64,000 nt of DNA, taken from Symbiotaphrina buchneri (Eukaryota > Ascomycota > Symbiotaphrinales > Symbiotaphrinaceae). A program made the translations under genes and the position numbers. The stretch spans positions 248,001-312,000 of the forward strand of contig BCIG01000021.1 of the NCBI GenBank assembly GCA_001599915.1. The letters are read 5' to 3'. Shown in pieces: positions 1 to 11,206 of this stretch. The first letter of the stretch is position 1. The number at the start of each line of letters is the position of its first letter. The notes under the pieces are model-generated. The model saw only the letters and a program-made list of their open reading frames with translations, was not told the origin of the DNA and made no database searches.

Positions 1-1074
1 ATGGTCATCCTTATCCTTGCCTTTATGTAATTTCTGACGCGATAGAAAGTGATGCTTATGCTTCTCCTTGTCCTTTTCCAGATTCGTACTCCTATCCGCC
101 GGAACCAAAGTGGACGTAGATGTATTGGCTGATGAATAAATCGACGACGATCCGGATGCTGTCGAGTCGGCAAGGCTGGTCAATGATGCATTTGGTAGTC
201 GGCCAACAGGGGTAGCACCATAGAAACCAAGCTTGTTCGGACTTGGTACAGAGCCCTTGCGGTCTGCGTCCTTTGATGTAACAATGTTCTTTGGCTTAGA
301 GAAAAGCTTGATCTTGGACTTCTCAGACTTTGGCTTTTGATCCTTTTCGGGAATATTCAGCTGGGCATGCTCGCCAGGGGAAAGCCCTGGAGAAATCTGA
401 GGGCTACGAGGATATGCAGCACTGGCGGCTGCAGCTGAGGCATTAACGTTCGGCAGTCCTAGTACTAGCCCGCCTTGAGGCATTTGCATAGGAGAGACCC
501 TTGCGGACGTAGCAAGATGAGCTTGCCCAATATGCACAGGAGTCGGCCTCCGATTGCCCGGCAAAGGGGGTGATTGTTGACTAGCTACAGGAGCTGTATC
601 TGAACGTTTTCTCAAATGCTGTGCTGAAGGCCGATGGAGCATTGCAGCTTGTGCAGCTATCTGCGAGGCTGTAAGGTTTGTGGTTCCGGAAGCCTTGGAT
701 GCTGTACCACTAGCAGAAGGTAAAGTCGGCTCAAAGAAACCTTGGGAATGAGTCCGACCATGTCGGCCCTGACGAGAAGAATCGCTTCCAATAAGCGGCG
801 AGGCCTTCCGGAAGGGCATATCGCCATGCAGTGGACCATTTCCCGGTCTAGTCTGTCCTTGGAGACTGGCCGTACTGCTGCCACCGTCCACCTGGAGCGT
901 GCCAGGTAGACGCTTACCGACGGTCACTGCAGTCACCCGGGAGGACGTCGAAGAATCGCTGGACGACGAAGACGGGTTTCGTTCGACACTTCCCTGAGCT
1001 GACGGTCTCGTACTGCCCGCTGAGGGATTTGGGGATGGTCTGCCATACTGATGCGGCTGTAGACGGCCACTCAT
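1..1074 (-). CDS. N-terminal part of a Ser/Pro-rich hypothetical protein (runs off left edge)
   Basis: One uninterrupted frame of 358 codons starts at the ATG at 1072-1074 (protein begins MSGRLQPHQYGRPSPNP) and is still open at base 1, so the stop lies outside the window. Everything visible is low-complexity and probably disordered: Ser runs near residues 36-45, then Ala-, Pro- and Gln-rich stretches. The last part turns basic (KSEKSKIKLFSKPKN, later KEKHKHHFLSRQKLHKGK). No folded domain can be seen here, so the functional domain must lie further left. The style is that of long regulatory tails on fungal signalling or morphogenesis proteins, but I do not recognise the family and give no function. 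The start is the first ATG of the frame; its upstream region is shared with the GON7 gene. Confidence 0.75.
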   Translation of the reverse strand, partial: MSGRLQPHQYGRPSPNPSAGSTRPSAQGSVERNPSSSSSDSSTSSRVTAVTVGKRLPGTLQVDGGSSTASLQGQTRPGNGPLHGDMPFRKASPLIGSDSSRQGRHGRTHSQGFFEPTLPSASGTASKASGTTNLTASQIAAQAAMLHRPSAQHLRKRSDTAPVASQQSPPLPGNRRPTPVHIGQAHLATSARVSPMQMPQGGLVLGLPNVNASAAAASAAYPRSPQISPGLSPGEHAQLNIPEKDQKPKSEKSKIKLFSKPKNIVTSKDADRKGSVPSPNKLGFYGATPVGRLPNASLTSLADSTASGSSSIYSSANTSTSTLVPADRSTNLEKDKEKHKHHFLSRQKLHKGKDKDDH

Positions 1075-1525
1075 TGCTTGCAGCAAATTCACGGGTCAGG
1101 TGTTAGTTGCGCAACTCCATTCACTGTGTTCCGGCGAGACGTCTCGTGTTCCGCGTTGTGACCTTGAAACCTAGAGCTACCTACCAGGAACCGGTAGTAG
1201 ATAGACGGCTTCAATCAATAAAAAAGAGCAGAGGGACGAAATCTGTGACGGGCACCACAATTTACAAGCTCGGGATACCCCTTAGGTAGGTAAGTATAGG
1301 CAGGCAAGGTAGGGTAATATGTAGCAAGTCAAGGTACCTGGTAGGTATACGATGTAAGTTGCCTAATCCGCTGACAATCCCGGGGATCGGGTTGACGATC
1401 CCCCAGCATTAAATCTAAAACGGTAGCTGCTAGAGGCTTGTTCCAACCACCAACGGCCAAAACACTTCAACACCCACGGTCACAAAATCCGCCAAACAGT
1501 CAACGGACCCCGTCAGCAGCCAAAA
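1075..1525. promoter_or_regulatory. Divergent promoter between the left-edge gene and GON7
   Basis: About 450 bp between two divergently transcribed starts. It holds several AGGTA-type repeats (around 1284-1350, including AAGGTACCTGGTAGG) of the kind scattered through other intergenic stretches of this window. No convincing gene is present. Confidence 0.5.
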
Positions 1526-1828
1526 ATGGGATCAGCCAACGAGCAGCAGCGCATCCCGCTCACCGCAGTTTATGCTGCGCCCGGCTCCTCCGAGACATTC
1601 CTGCAAAGCCTACCGTCAGTACCCAAGGATCCAATGACCAAGGAAAAGACTGCATATTTGTCCGCTTTACGAGCAGCCGTCCCAAAGCTGCAAGACGAGG
1701 TCAATGTCTTTTTGACTCAGAAAATGGAGGAGGACAAAGCAGCTGCGTCCACGTCCACCAACATTTCTAGGATAGATGAACAAAAGGAGGAAGAGCAATA
1801 TGGCGAGGAAGTGGTGGAGGAGGATTGA
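1526..1828 (+). CDS. GON7: EKC/KEOPS complex subunit Gon7
   Basis: Single-exon frame of 100 aa. Gon7 is a small, largely disordered fungal subunit of the EKC/KEOPS complex, which makes the t6A modification on tRNAs and is linked to telomere upkeep and transcription. The family pattern is clear: an N-terminal segment (IPLTAVYAAPGSSETF), a central helix (TAYLSALRAAVPKLQDEVN) followed by FLTQKMEEDKA, and a very acidic end (EEEQYGEEVVEED). Length fits the family. The start is the first ATG, 452 bp from the divergent gene. The gene converges on VPS39 with about 250 bp between the stops. The call rests on remembered family similarity. Confidence 0.8.
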   Translation: MGSANEQQRIPLTAVYAAPGSSETFLQSLPSVPKDPMTKEKTAYLSALRAAVPKLQDEVNVFLTQKMEEDKAAASTSTNISRIDEQKEEEQYGEEVVEED

Positions 1829-2080
1829 AGGGCAAGCTTGGTTCAGATCACATTCTACAAGCTCAAGCAGAGCTGCACCACGGCGTCGCAACAATGAGGT
1901 CTTTCTTCAGCTGGGTATCTCTAGTCTATGATGCGGAAAAGCAGCCCCGAGACCGGCGACGCATGTCCAACCAGTCTACTGGTACTGGGATTCGAGCATC
2001 ATTTCTTCTCGCAACAGCTGCGGATTTGAGCTAGCTTTGCAGGATAGCGTCTTTAACGCTTGAAGTCCAAGAATTCCGGC

Positions 2081-5000
2081 TTATCTGCGACTGGAGCAGC
2101 CGTAGTGGACTACAGAGTTGCTATTCGATTGGTCAGCTGCGGCCCGTGGCTTTTCACCGGAAACACCTACTCGGGAAAGACGTTGATGACGCTGCGCCCC
2201 AATCTCTTGTGACATACGCCACAAATCCTATCTTCGCCAATGAATACACGTCTGTTCCGCCCACCATTAGCTTTTGGGTTTCTGTCGCCCAGTGACAGCG
2301 CAGCTTGTGTCCAAACCACTTCTGTCTTTCGGAGGCCTGCCACCACAAGCTCTTCGTTGAGCAACGAGACAGCGGCACGCATTCGACCCCGGAAATAGGA
2401 CTCGAGTTTCTGGACGGGGATTGAGGCTGGTATAAGGTTTAACGTTGAGGATGCCGGGAGTCTTGAGCCATGCTTGGACAGCAAATCCAGAGCTGGTTCC
2501 CATTTAGGCTGATTTGGTGGAGGGGGTGTGAGATAGAGGGACAACAGAGTGTGATAAATCGATTGTTTCTCGTCTTCCTGCTCGCCTGCTGCTGCCAGAC
2601 GTGTCTTCTCTTGCATGCTAAGTGATGACGCCTCCTCAGCCAGAAAGATGCGGTTGCATAGACTGTCCAAATATTAGCATATCGGCAAACAGCACGCCTG
2701 TGCACGTACTCTTCCGCTTTCTGATGATCCTCCATCTTGAATATGTATATCTCAAGCGCTTGTCTATACTGTCCCATTTTACTCAGCACAATTGCACGGG
2801 CTTCGTAGAATTCGGGATCTGGTTGGATTAGCAGTTTCCACGACCATCTGGTAACCTCGGCGACTTACCGTCTTTAGGAAGCAGTGTGAAAGCCTTTGAG
2901 GCTGAGTACTGCTGACTAGTTTCCAGGAATGAAAGTAGCTTCGATCTCCAAATGTTGCGCTCCTGGGGATCTATGAAAGGACCACCCTTCTCCTCGCCGT
3001 CCTCTTCCCGCCACTTGAGCCTCTCGAGGTACAATCTGATCAGTCTTTGATGGAAAGCTGGCGTCAGGTCATTCAGCTCATGGATGATATGTTCTAAGTA
3101 TCTGACAGCTAACTTCATATCAATGTTTTGGAGGAAGTCGACAATCCGGTCTCTCGGCAAGGTCTCCGCATTTTCCGTGTCAGCCAGGAATATCTCCATG
3201 CCTACATCGGGATCTTCCCTGATTGGCCATTCCGCGAATTCTAGGATGATATCGATCATTTCTGGAGGGAGCGTTTGGAGGTATCCGACTGTACGCTGCG
3301 GTCCTCGGAGCGTAGAAAGGGATTCGTCGCCCTCTTCACCACAGCCGAATTTTTTCAGCAACTCGAGAGCTGGCCGGTGGAGTTTCTTGCCGTTGAAGAA
3401 GTCCACCAGGTCATTGTATCGCTTCGTTTCGAGCAACTTTTCACTCACCACATCTGGGTCGCAAAAATTCGGGATGCGGAAAAGAGAAGCAGCCAATGCC
3501 GGCCGAGCGAGCATGTAGCAACGGAAAAGCGTTGTGTCCACTAGTTTCGCAGTCTGACGGAGCGTCTCTTCACGATCAGTTCCAGCATCGGAAGAAACGG
3601 GAAGCAGAAGGTTTTCGAACTCCGCTCTGCCGTGACCATTTTCAGGCACCTGTTTTAGTGTCCCATCGACGTTGAGATATCTCTGCAGCTTCGTGCGGGT
3701 GTCTACAAGGAATGTGCATAACTCAAGCACCGCGACTTGTAGGTCTTTGCCTTCTGCTTCAGTCAGCCGCAAATCGAGTATACTCAGGATAATAGCAATA
3801 CTTGCCCAACGGCGTGTCCTCTGCTGAAGTTTCGGCAGTCCTGTCCCTTATACTCCCAGCTTCGCTCACATGCGGTACGTCAGCCTTAGTTGATGACATG
3901 ACCGAAGCAGCGTCTGATCCCTTTTTCTTATACTGAGATTTTATTCTTTCAATGGCTGAAGCATGCAGTGGTTCGTTAGTGCTCGGCACATCTGCAGCAG
4001 TTTCCACGACGGCGTTGTCACCGAGATGGCTGCCATCGGCCCCTTCCCCTAGACTAGGATCGCTTTCGCCGTCCTGCTGCTCGGTATCTTCCACCACCTC
4101 CCCTGATATGACAGGCGGGTACAGTTTGATCACCCGTTCAGGGGGAGCGGACACTTCCGTGAAGAGATCAAGCGATTCCCTGTATTTCCGCATCTGGAAG
4201 AGAGCTTGTGCCTTCTGCATCTTGATCTCCCGCAATCGTCCTTGCTTGTCTTTAAGAAGGACATCCGCAATCATCTCCAAAAGACTAATCGCCTCGTCTA
4301 AGCGTTGGATTTCCACCAACTCGTCCACTTGGGCATCATAGTCCAGAGAACCCATGCGCCAAATGCAACGTTCGCTCGAGACAAGAAAACCTTTCCCGGC
4401 GTGTGGTAGACTAACATTTGGCTGAGGGACATGCAACTGATTCGCATTTTGCAAAGCGATGGATTGCAGCAGGGACAGTGTCTGTGGGTTCCGCACCTCA
4501 AGGGTACCGTGAGAGGCTGGCTGTAGAGCCAGAAGATAAGGATATGAATACCCAACCGCTTCGGGAGCTGTCGACCAAGGGATCTGCCTCTTCTCTAGAG
4601 GATTTCCGTCCAGGTCAATGAACAATGTGTTGATATCTCTTGCCAGTAACACTTCATCTACCAACTTTGTTGATAATGGCTTGGGCACCCAGCTTCCCAT
4701 GCCGATGTAACCCATCCCAGTAGATGCGACATCGCCAAACTTCGAGCCTTGCTGACCGCCAGGGCCGACGCTGCTGCCACGATCATATATGTCCGACACA
4801 TTTTTGGAATCCACATCCACGGTCACATAACCGGAGTTCGTCCCAGCAACTATCTTTGTGCCTGTGGCCCACGTCAAGCTACGGGGTGTCCCCGCAAGCG
4901 AAATCTCAACAGTCTCCGACGAGAGTTCGGCGTCCTCCCAGGTCCAGAGCAATATCTTCCGCTTGACAGCGACAGCTAGACGAGAGACCATGGACTGTAC

Positions 5001-5501
5001 TCCCGTTTCAGGATCTTCGGCCGTATTTGATGTCACAGCGAACAAGCTCGCTCCTTTCGTGACGGCAAGCTGCTCCTGGAGGGCATAGGTCTGAAGGTCA
5101 TGAATGGAAACATAATTGTCGGCTAGTGATATCAGGATATTGGCCTCCTTAATTATGGCGAGCTGTTCGATCGCCCTACGAGAGAACTTCTCCACTTCTC
5201 GCAATAGATCAACCGGTCGTGCTTTCGATTGCGAGCCCGCTGTCCCATCGGATGCAGAGGCTCCATTTTGCGTCGTATTCTGCTCGGACGTGAGGCCATC
5301 ATTTACTTCCTCGTTCACTCGGTAGATCCGTAGCACACCGGTGTTTAGACCCACTAGCAGTCTATCGCCTAGGAGAATTCAGCTGGTCGAGCTCGCAGTA
5401 GAGGCGTTTAAAGGCGTACCGTAAGCAAGTATCGATTGGATCTTATTCTTGTCCCGCTGTTTCAGCTCGACAATTGGACGAGCTTTGAATGCCGACAACA
5501 T
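2081..5501 (-). CDS. VPS39: Vps39/Vam6, HOPS tethering complex subunit
   Basis: Six exons: 5420-5501, 3806-5368, 2869-3753, 2710-2818, 2171-2662, 2081-2120; 3171 nt, 1056 aa. Vps39 is the HOPS subunit that binds the Rab7-type GTPase and tethers membranes for vacuole fusion. The N-terminus (LLVGLNTGVLRIYRV onward) is a CNH/beta-propeller domain, the middle is helical clathrin-repeat-like sequence (LVDFFNGKKLHRPALELL; YRQALEIYIFKMEDHQKAEE), and the C-terminus is the Vps39-type zinc motif (CGVCHKRLGRSVINVF, completed by the 40-nt last exon ending VVHYGCSSRR). Introns are 46-60 nt; that at 3754-3805 appears to be GC-AG, because only that donor gives the conserved join TPL-EGKDL in phase. Start at 5501 gives MLSAFKARPIVEL. 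A separate finding covers the intron. Confidence 0.92.
3754..3805 (-). other. GC-AG intron in VPS39
   Basis: On the minus strand the donor reads TTGG|GCAAGTATT and the acceptor CTGAAGCAG|AAGGC, with a CTGAC branch site about 10 nt before the acceptor; 52 nt. The nearby GT donor at 3801 leaves the wrong phase for every AG downstream, whereas the GC donor restores the family sequence across the junction. Confidence 0.75.
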
Positions 5502-6416
5502 CGCGGCCGAGCCTTAAGTCCGCGGTTATGAGACGCGCATCCCATTTGAGGAGCAACCTGTTGAAGTAGAAGCTCTCGGGAGCCCAGCGCTGCCTCCCTA
5601 AGCGGCGGATAATTGATACCTATGTCGGCTTATCAAGGCTGAGAGAGGCCCAGAGAGGAGCTGCAAGGTGAGGAAGGGTACGGTGTCTCTATGGGCTCGA
5701 CTCTCAGGGGCGTGTTGTTGTATTGACTGAGATTCTAGTGATCTGCAGCTGTTGAAAGCCTAAGACAGGTCGAGGGTTGTTGGCGTCATGCCGCCTTTCA
5801 CCTGGTATTCGTACCTTATATCCCAGGTCCCTGGTTGGCCAACCTTACCTTCTAAAATGAACACGGGCGTGGGGAAACGAAGGGAATTGGTCCCAAATTG
5901 CCCTGAATCTTTTAAACCTCCGTACGGAGTACTCTGCGCAAGATCTACCAAAACGCACAAAACTGCTTCATATCGATGCAATCTTATGTCAGAGCGGAAG
6001 CCTTTCAAGCTGACAAGCTCGTTCTCGTCCAAGCCTTGCATCGCCCTTTCCCCACCCTTCCCTATCATTGCGCTGCCGGTACTCCCGTACTAAAGCGCTG
6101 ACGGGCGAGACTGAAGGCATCAACGGCAGCTAAACTAACCTTGAACGGTACCGTAACCATAGCTTCATCTCAGCCATCGCAAAATCTACCCTCCTCCTCT
6201 CCCTCTTCCGCTAGATTCCTCAAGTTGCGCCCGGAAATATTGTTTTTACACAGCTCCCATTTCAGATCCGATCGCACAGGAGGAGGGAGCGTTGCAGCCG
6301 GCGATCTCGAACTCGAGGACTTTTCCAGACCCCAGCGCTACCGGGACGATACTCAAGTAGAGAGACACCAACGAAGGAGTCGCAAGAAGCTACTTCAGCT
6401 TCTCGAAGAAGAGGAG
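5502..6416. promoter_or_regulatory. Divergent promoter VPS39 / phosphate transporter
   Basis: 915 bp between two divergent starts. The stretch before the transporter contains a CT-rich run (about 6190-6215), common before fungal transcription starts, and an ACTCCGTACGG-like motif near 5920-5935 (on one strand CCGTACGGAGTAC). I see no gene; short open frames at 5760-6093 overlap on both strands and have no recognisable content. Confidence 0.45.
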
Positions 6417-9241
6417 ATGAAATTCTCGCACAGCATCCAGTTCAATGCTGTGCCAGAATGGAGCAGTCATTACATCGACTATAGCAAATTAAAGAAATTG
6501 TGAGCCAAATCACAGCCAGCCCCGAAATCATGGATCCCTTTCGCAGGACCCTGGCCCATTTGATCCTGCTGTTTAGACGCTAACCCCTGGGTTGACAGGA
6601 TCTATGCGCTCGAGAAACACATAAATCGTCCTCTGGCCGCTGATTCCCAAGATGCCGAGGCTTCACCACTGCTGCAAGGGTCCTCCGAGGATCCAGATTC
6701 GGTTTTCAGGCGCGCCCTGGATTGGGAATTGGAGAAAATCACCTCGTTCTATCAGCTGAAGGAGCTAGAGCTTTTCGCTGAAGCTGATAATCTGCTAAGA
6801 GATAAGGACTCCTATGAAGCCGATGCAGACGGTTGGGAAGGGGATCGGGCCGCAAGCAGTCATGGAGCGGGGCCCCGAAAACGGTCGGGGAGCATCTTTA
6901 GGAGCATTGGATTCACCAGAGCTAGAAGGTCGAGCACAATAAGCGGTTCTGGCGACGGTGATCACGAGCACGATAGCGATGAGGATGACGAAGATGAGCT
7001 GGCAGCTTTAAACAAGCCCAAGACTTCAAGAGGGCATGGCAAGTCCTATGAACCAGAGCGAATGCGGGATGAACCCAGGTTATCAAGAGATGCTGCTTCA
7101 AAGAGGCGAGGCAGCCACTCTGTCACGGATTATGACGATGAAGCTTTCACGGCCCTCTACGACTTTGGCATTACGCTCAAGAAGCGAACCGTCAGCATAT
7201 ACGTCTCTCTATGCGAGTTGAAATCATTCATCCAGCTTAACAAGACAGGGTTTGCCAAAGCGCTCAAGAAATATGATAAGATACTTGACAGGAATCTCAA
7301 GTCTGCATATTTCGAGTCCAGTGTCAACCCTGCATATCCATTTCAAAAATCAACCATGCAAGAGCTGAATGACTATGTCAGCAAGTTGGAACAAGCTTAT
7401 GCAGATATAGTCACTCAAGGCAATGTTGCGGAAGCCAAGAGGGAGCTACGATTGCATTTGCGCGAACATGTCGTTTGGGAAAGGAACACAGTGTGGAGGG
7501 AGATGATAGGCATTGAGCGCAAGGCCCAGGCTGCTAATATGGGGTTGCGGCGGACTCTACTGGGCGGTGACAATGACCCCGCAAAGGCGCAACGTCAAGG
7601 GGATGAGGAGGACGGAAAGGCTATCAAAGAGTTGGATACTCCCGTTGGTCGCGTGCGATGTCCCAAGTGGCTTTTGAGCTCCAACTTCTACATCCTCCTC
7701 GCTATCTTCGCGGTTTTCTGCGTTCTGCTCTTCGTTCCTATCATGGAGCGGCCTGAGCAGCAGAACTGTCTTGCGATGCTGGTTTTCGTAAGCCTTTTGT
7801 GGGCGACCGAGGTATGACCGCAGCAATCATCACGGAAGCAACTGAATACTGATTCTTTTAGGTCATTCCTCTTTTCGTAACAGCACTATTAATACCTTTC
7901 CTGGTTGTTATCCTTCGCATAGCTCGCTCAGATGCCGAACCCCACCACCGACTTGGTTCGAAGGCGGCGACTTCCTATATCTTCTCAGCCATGTGGACGC
8001 CAGTTATAATGCTACTTTTAGGGGGTTTTACCATAGCCGCTGCCCTCTCCAAGTACCAAATTGCTAAGATGATGGCCACATTTGTACTAAGTAAAGCTGG
8101 GACAAGGCCCCGAACGGTGCTGGTCACAAACATGTTCGTTGCTATGATTGCAAGTATGTGGATCAGCAACGTTGCTGCTCCTGTGCTTTGCTTTTCCATT
8201 ATTCAGGTGACTGCTCCAGTCAATGTCTCCGTACATCAGATTACACATGGTGCTAACTGCCGTTCAAGCCTATACTCCGCAACCTTCCGTCAGATTCTAC
8301 ATTTTCTAAAGCGCTCATCCTCGGTATTGCGCTGGCCTCCAATATCGGTGGGATGGCATCACCGATCGCCTCGCCACAAAACATCATAGCGCTGCAGAAC
8401 ATGGCTCCGGAACCAAACTGGGGTGAATGGTTTTTCGTGGCCATTCCAGTTTGCGTGGTTGCCATCCTCGCCATATGGGTTTTGCTTTTGATTTCGTTCC
8501 AACCAGGTAAGGGAACGACCATTGTCCCGATCAGGCCGATGAAAGACAAATTCAGCGGCACGCAATGGTTTATCAGCTTTGTAACACTGGTAACTATCAT
8601 TCTCTGGTGTGTTTCGCATCAGCTCGAGGCAGTCTTTGGCGACATGGGTGTTATTGCCATCATCCCTATAGTGCTATTCTTCGGCACTGGGATCCTCACA
8701 AAAGAAGACTTTAATAATTTCCTCTGGACAATTATCATACTGGCTGCCGGCGGATTATCTCTCGGCAAGGCTGTCAGTTCATGCGGACTTCTGCACACTA
8801 TTGCCCAATCCATTACGGATAATGTTGAAGGCATGAGCCTGTACGGGGTGTTGGTTGTATTCGCGGCTTTAATCACAGTCATTGCTACCTTTATTAGTCA
8901 CACAGTGGCAGCTCTGATTATGCTCCCCCTGGTACAGCAGGTGGGCAGTAACATGGCTGAGCCTCATCCGAACTTGCTTGTAATGGGAAGCGCGCTCATG
9001 TGTTCAGCGGCCATGGGCCTGCCAACAAGCGGATTTCCGAATATGAGTGAGTCAGATCCGCTCACGTTTTGTGGGATTCTACTGATATTCTGCAGCTGCC
9101 ATCATGATGGAAGACCCTCAGACAGGCCAACGCTACCTGAGGGTCCAGCATTTCTTGAGCAGAGGCATACCTAGCAGTATCATCACTCTTCTAGTTGTTG
9201 TGTCTCTTTGGTACGGCCTGATGCTTGCTATTGGGTTTTAG
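6417..9241 (+). CDS. SPX-domain low-affinity phosphate transporter (Pho87/Pho90/Pho91 type)
   Basis: Five exons: 6417-6499, 6599-7811, 7862-8206, 8269-9046, 9096-9241; 854 aa. The N-terminus MKFSHSIQFNAVPEW begins an SPX domain that extends to about residue 300. It includes the inositol-pyrophosphate-binding lysines (NKTGFAKALKKYDK) and is interrupted by a long acidic/Ser insert (residues about 90-180). From about residue 384 the protein is a DASS/SLC13-type permease with many hydrophobic helices and the signature-like stretch IGGMASPIASPQN. This family carries phosphate at the plasma membrane (Pho87/90) or out of the vacuole (Pho91); I cannot tell which from sequence alone. The start is supported by the invariant SPX beginning. 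The 3' end converges on DPH1 with about 200 bp between. Confidence 0.9.
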
Positions 9242-9449
9242 ACAACATAGGAGCTGCGGATTAGCCCGCTCTGATATCATTGCCGGCACCACATGATGGT
9301 AATAGAAGACGCAATGAATGTGCTCTAGCACACCTGACCGAATATTGAGAGGAATATCAACATCAATGGACTCCCGTACGCCACTTGTATGCCCCCTTGA
9401 GTTACACCATCCACCTGTTACCAATCCAAAGATGCCTCACACGCTTGAA

Positions 9450-10848
9450 TTATGCTTTCGCCTCAATCATTGCTTTTACGTCCGTCTCTCTTGTCCTGCC
9501 AAGCCCTTCCTTCCCGTAGAAGTCCATTGGGTATGCTCCAGTACCCCAATCGTTCTTCACCCCGAGCGCTACTAGGGCCTCATAGGGCGTTAGCAACGGG
9601 CGCGGAAAAGCGTATCCCCAGTCAATGCTGAGCCGTGGACAGGCAATCTGCACCCAACATTCAACATCTTGCATCATGGCTAGCTTGCCCGGAAATATCT
9701 CGCTTAGAAGAAGGTTCACGAAGGGGATCCCTCGCTCTTGAAGTCGCTGCTCGATGAGGCCCATTGTGTGTGGATTCCCCTGGCGACCCAAGGAGCCCAA
9801 TATGATCCCCCATCTTTTTGCAGATTGGGCGCTTCGAATAGCATCGCGGCGCAAGGTTTGCATTGAAGCATGATCGTAGGTCTCGTGGGTCAGTTTCCGC
9901 GAGTAAGGATCGTAGCGGTAAGCAGGAATGGACGGGTTATGGATCATGGCAGACTCCAGGTGGAAACGACCATCCCCAAGGTATAGTATCAGATCAACGG
10001 CCCCTCCAGCAAGCTTTGGTGAAGTACAGCCTAAGATCTCGCCTTTACTCAAAGGCGCAATTTGTGGGATGAGGACATTATAACCTGCCCGCTCCAGGAC
10101 CGGTTTGATGCCGTGTAAGGTCGCATTGAACTGTATGGTGCCCACCATTGCTATTGTCCGCCCAGACTGGAAATTGCGTTCGATAGTAGCCAGCAGATGC
10201 GAGGTGTCGATGCTTATGTCGACGAAGACGTAAAGAGTTTTGATCTTGGTGACGTCTACGGGGATGAGGCAACTGTGCGCGTAATGGACGAGCAAATCAC
10301 ATCCAAGCGCTCGTGCAGTATAGTCGTCTATGCAGCAAGCCCCGTAAGTGACATCGCCCATGATCAAGGTCTCTATACCAGGGCAGAAACGGGTCAAAAT
10401 GTCCGAGATGGTAGTTGCGAACATCAAGAGGCCCTCCGGAAACTGCAGGGCTATTTTGATTGCGCCAGAAGTCAGTATCCGATGAATGGTCTTCGGTATC
10501 TCAAAAGAGTAATTCGCGGGTAGCAGTGCTATCGCTTCGGTGATTTCAGGGTCACTGAGAATTTCCGGTGGCACTTGGTTCAGAGCTCGCGCGGAACGCC
10601 TAGGTCTCGACACTTGATGAGAGTCAACCAAGTCCTCGTCAGGTAGCGGAGAGGTCAGACAAACTACCTTGTATAGCACTTGAGTCCTCGATCGTGCCAT
10701 TTGGGTCGAGCTGCCTGATGGCCTGTTCTGCAGCTGTCCGACGCCCTACAAACCGCTTGCGCGGTGTTCGAGGCTCGGGCTTGGCCTCATCTGCTAGCTC
10801 GGCATCCACGGCAGCGCCCAGGTTGGCTTGATCCCTGTCCTCTTCCAT
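9450..10848 (-). CDS. DPH1: Diphthamide synthase subunit Dph1
   Basis: Two exons, 10668-10848 and 9450-10612; 447 aa. Dph1 with Dph2 is the non-canonical radical-SAM 4Fe-4S enzyme that moves the aminocarboxypropyl group of SAM to a histidine of elongation factor 2, the first step of diphthamide. Visible family features: [12 protein letters not shown] (first cluster Cys), [10 protein letters not shown] (second), [14 protein letters not shown] (third), and GSLGRQGNP. The N-terminal 60 residues are a poorly conserved acidic/basic extension. The intron is 55 nt, phase 1, joining SSAIQ to [15 protein letters not shown]. Start at 10848 ([10 protein letters not shown]) is preferred over an upstream in-frame alternative because the extra residues look non-coding. 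Divergent to the HMG-CoA lyase gene. Confidence 0.9.
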
Positions 10849-11206
10849 GGACTCTTGCAAAGGTCGTGGTCTTCGAAAACGGTGCGATGAAAATAACAAA
10901 GGTGGAAGGCGAAAAATGGATTCTTTTTGGGAGGCTGCCGCCTAAGGTCGGCTCGCCGGCTCTGGAGTTGGGCGCCCGAAAGCTTATTTCCCCGCATTCC
11001 GTAAAGTGACGCTGTCGATTATTGGCACCTTGGTGGCACCACTCGGAGACCGTCTAGATCGCCGACGCTCCCGATGCCTCACAGCCTTAACTTGGATTAT
11101 CATACTGCGTCTTATTCTCCCACTTGTACTTCTCTTCGAAGCGCACCATCGGGCCTTTGTTCTTGGATTCAGTTGCCGCCTTCATTGGTAAGCTCGCTCC
11201 ACGGGA
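10849..11206. promoter_or_regulatory. Divergent promoter DPH1 / HMG-CoA lyase
   Basis: 358 bp between two start codons on opposite strands. Nothing beyond a generic bidirectional promoter can be named. Confidence 0.45.

Noticed and set aside
6193-6215. CT-rich block before the phosphate transporter as a special repeat
   Set aside because: Pyrimidine-rich leaders are normal before fungal transcription starts.
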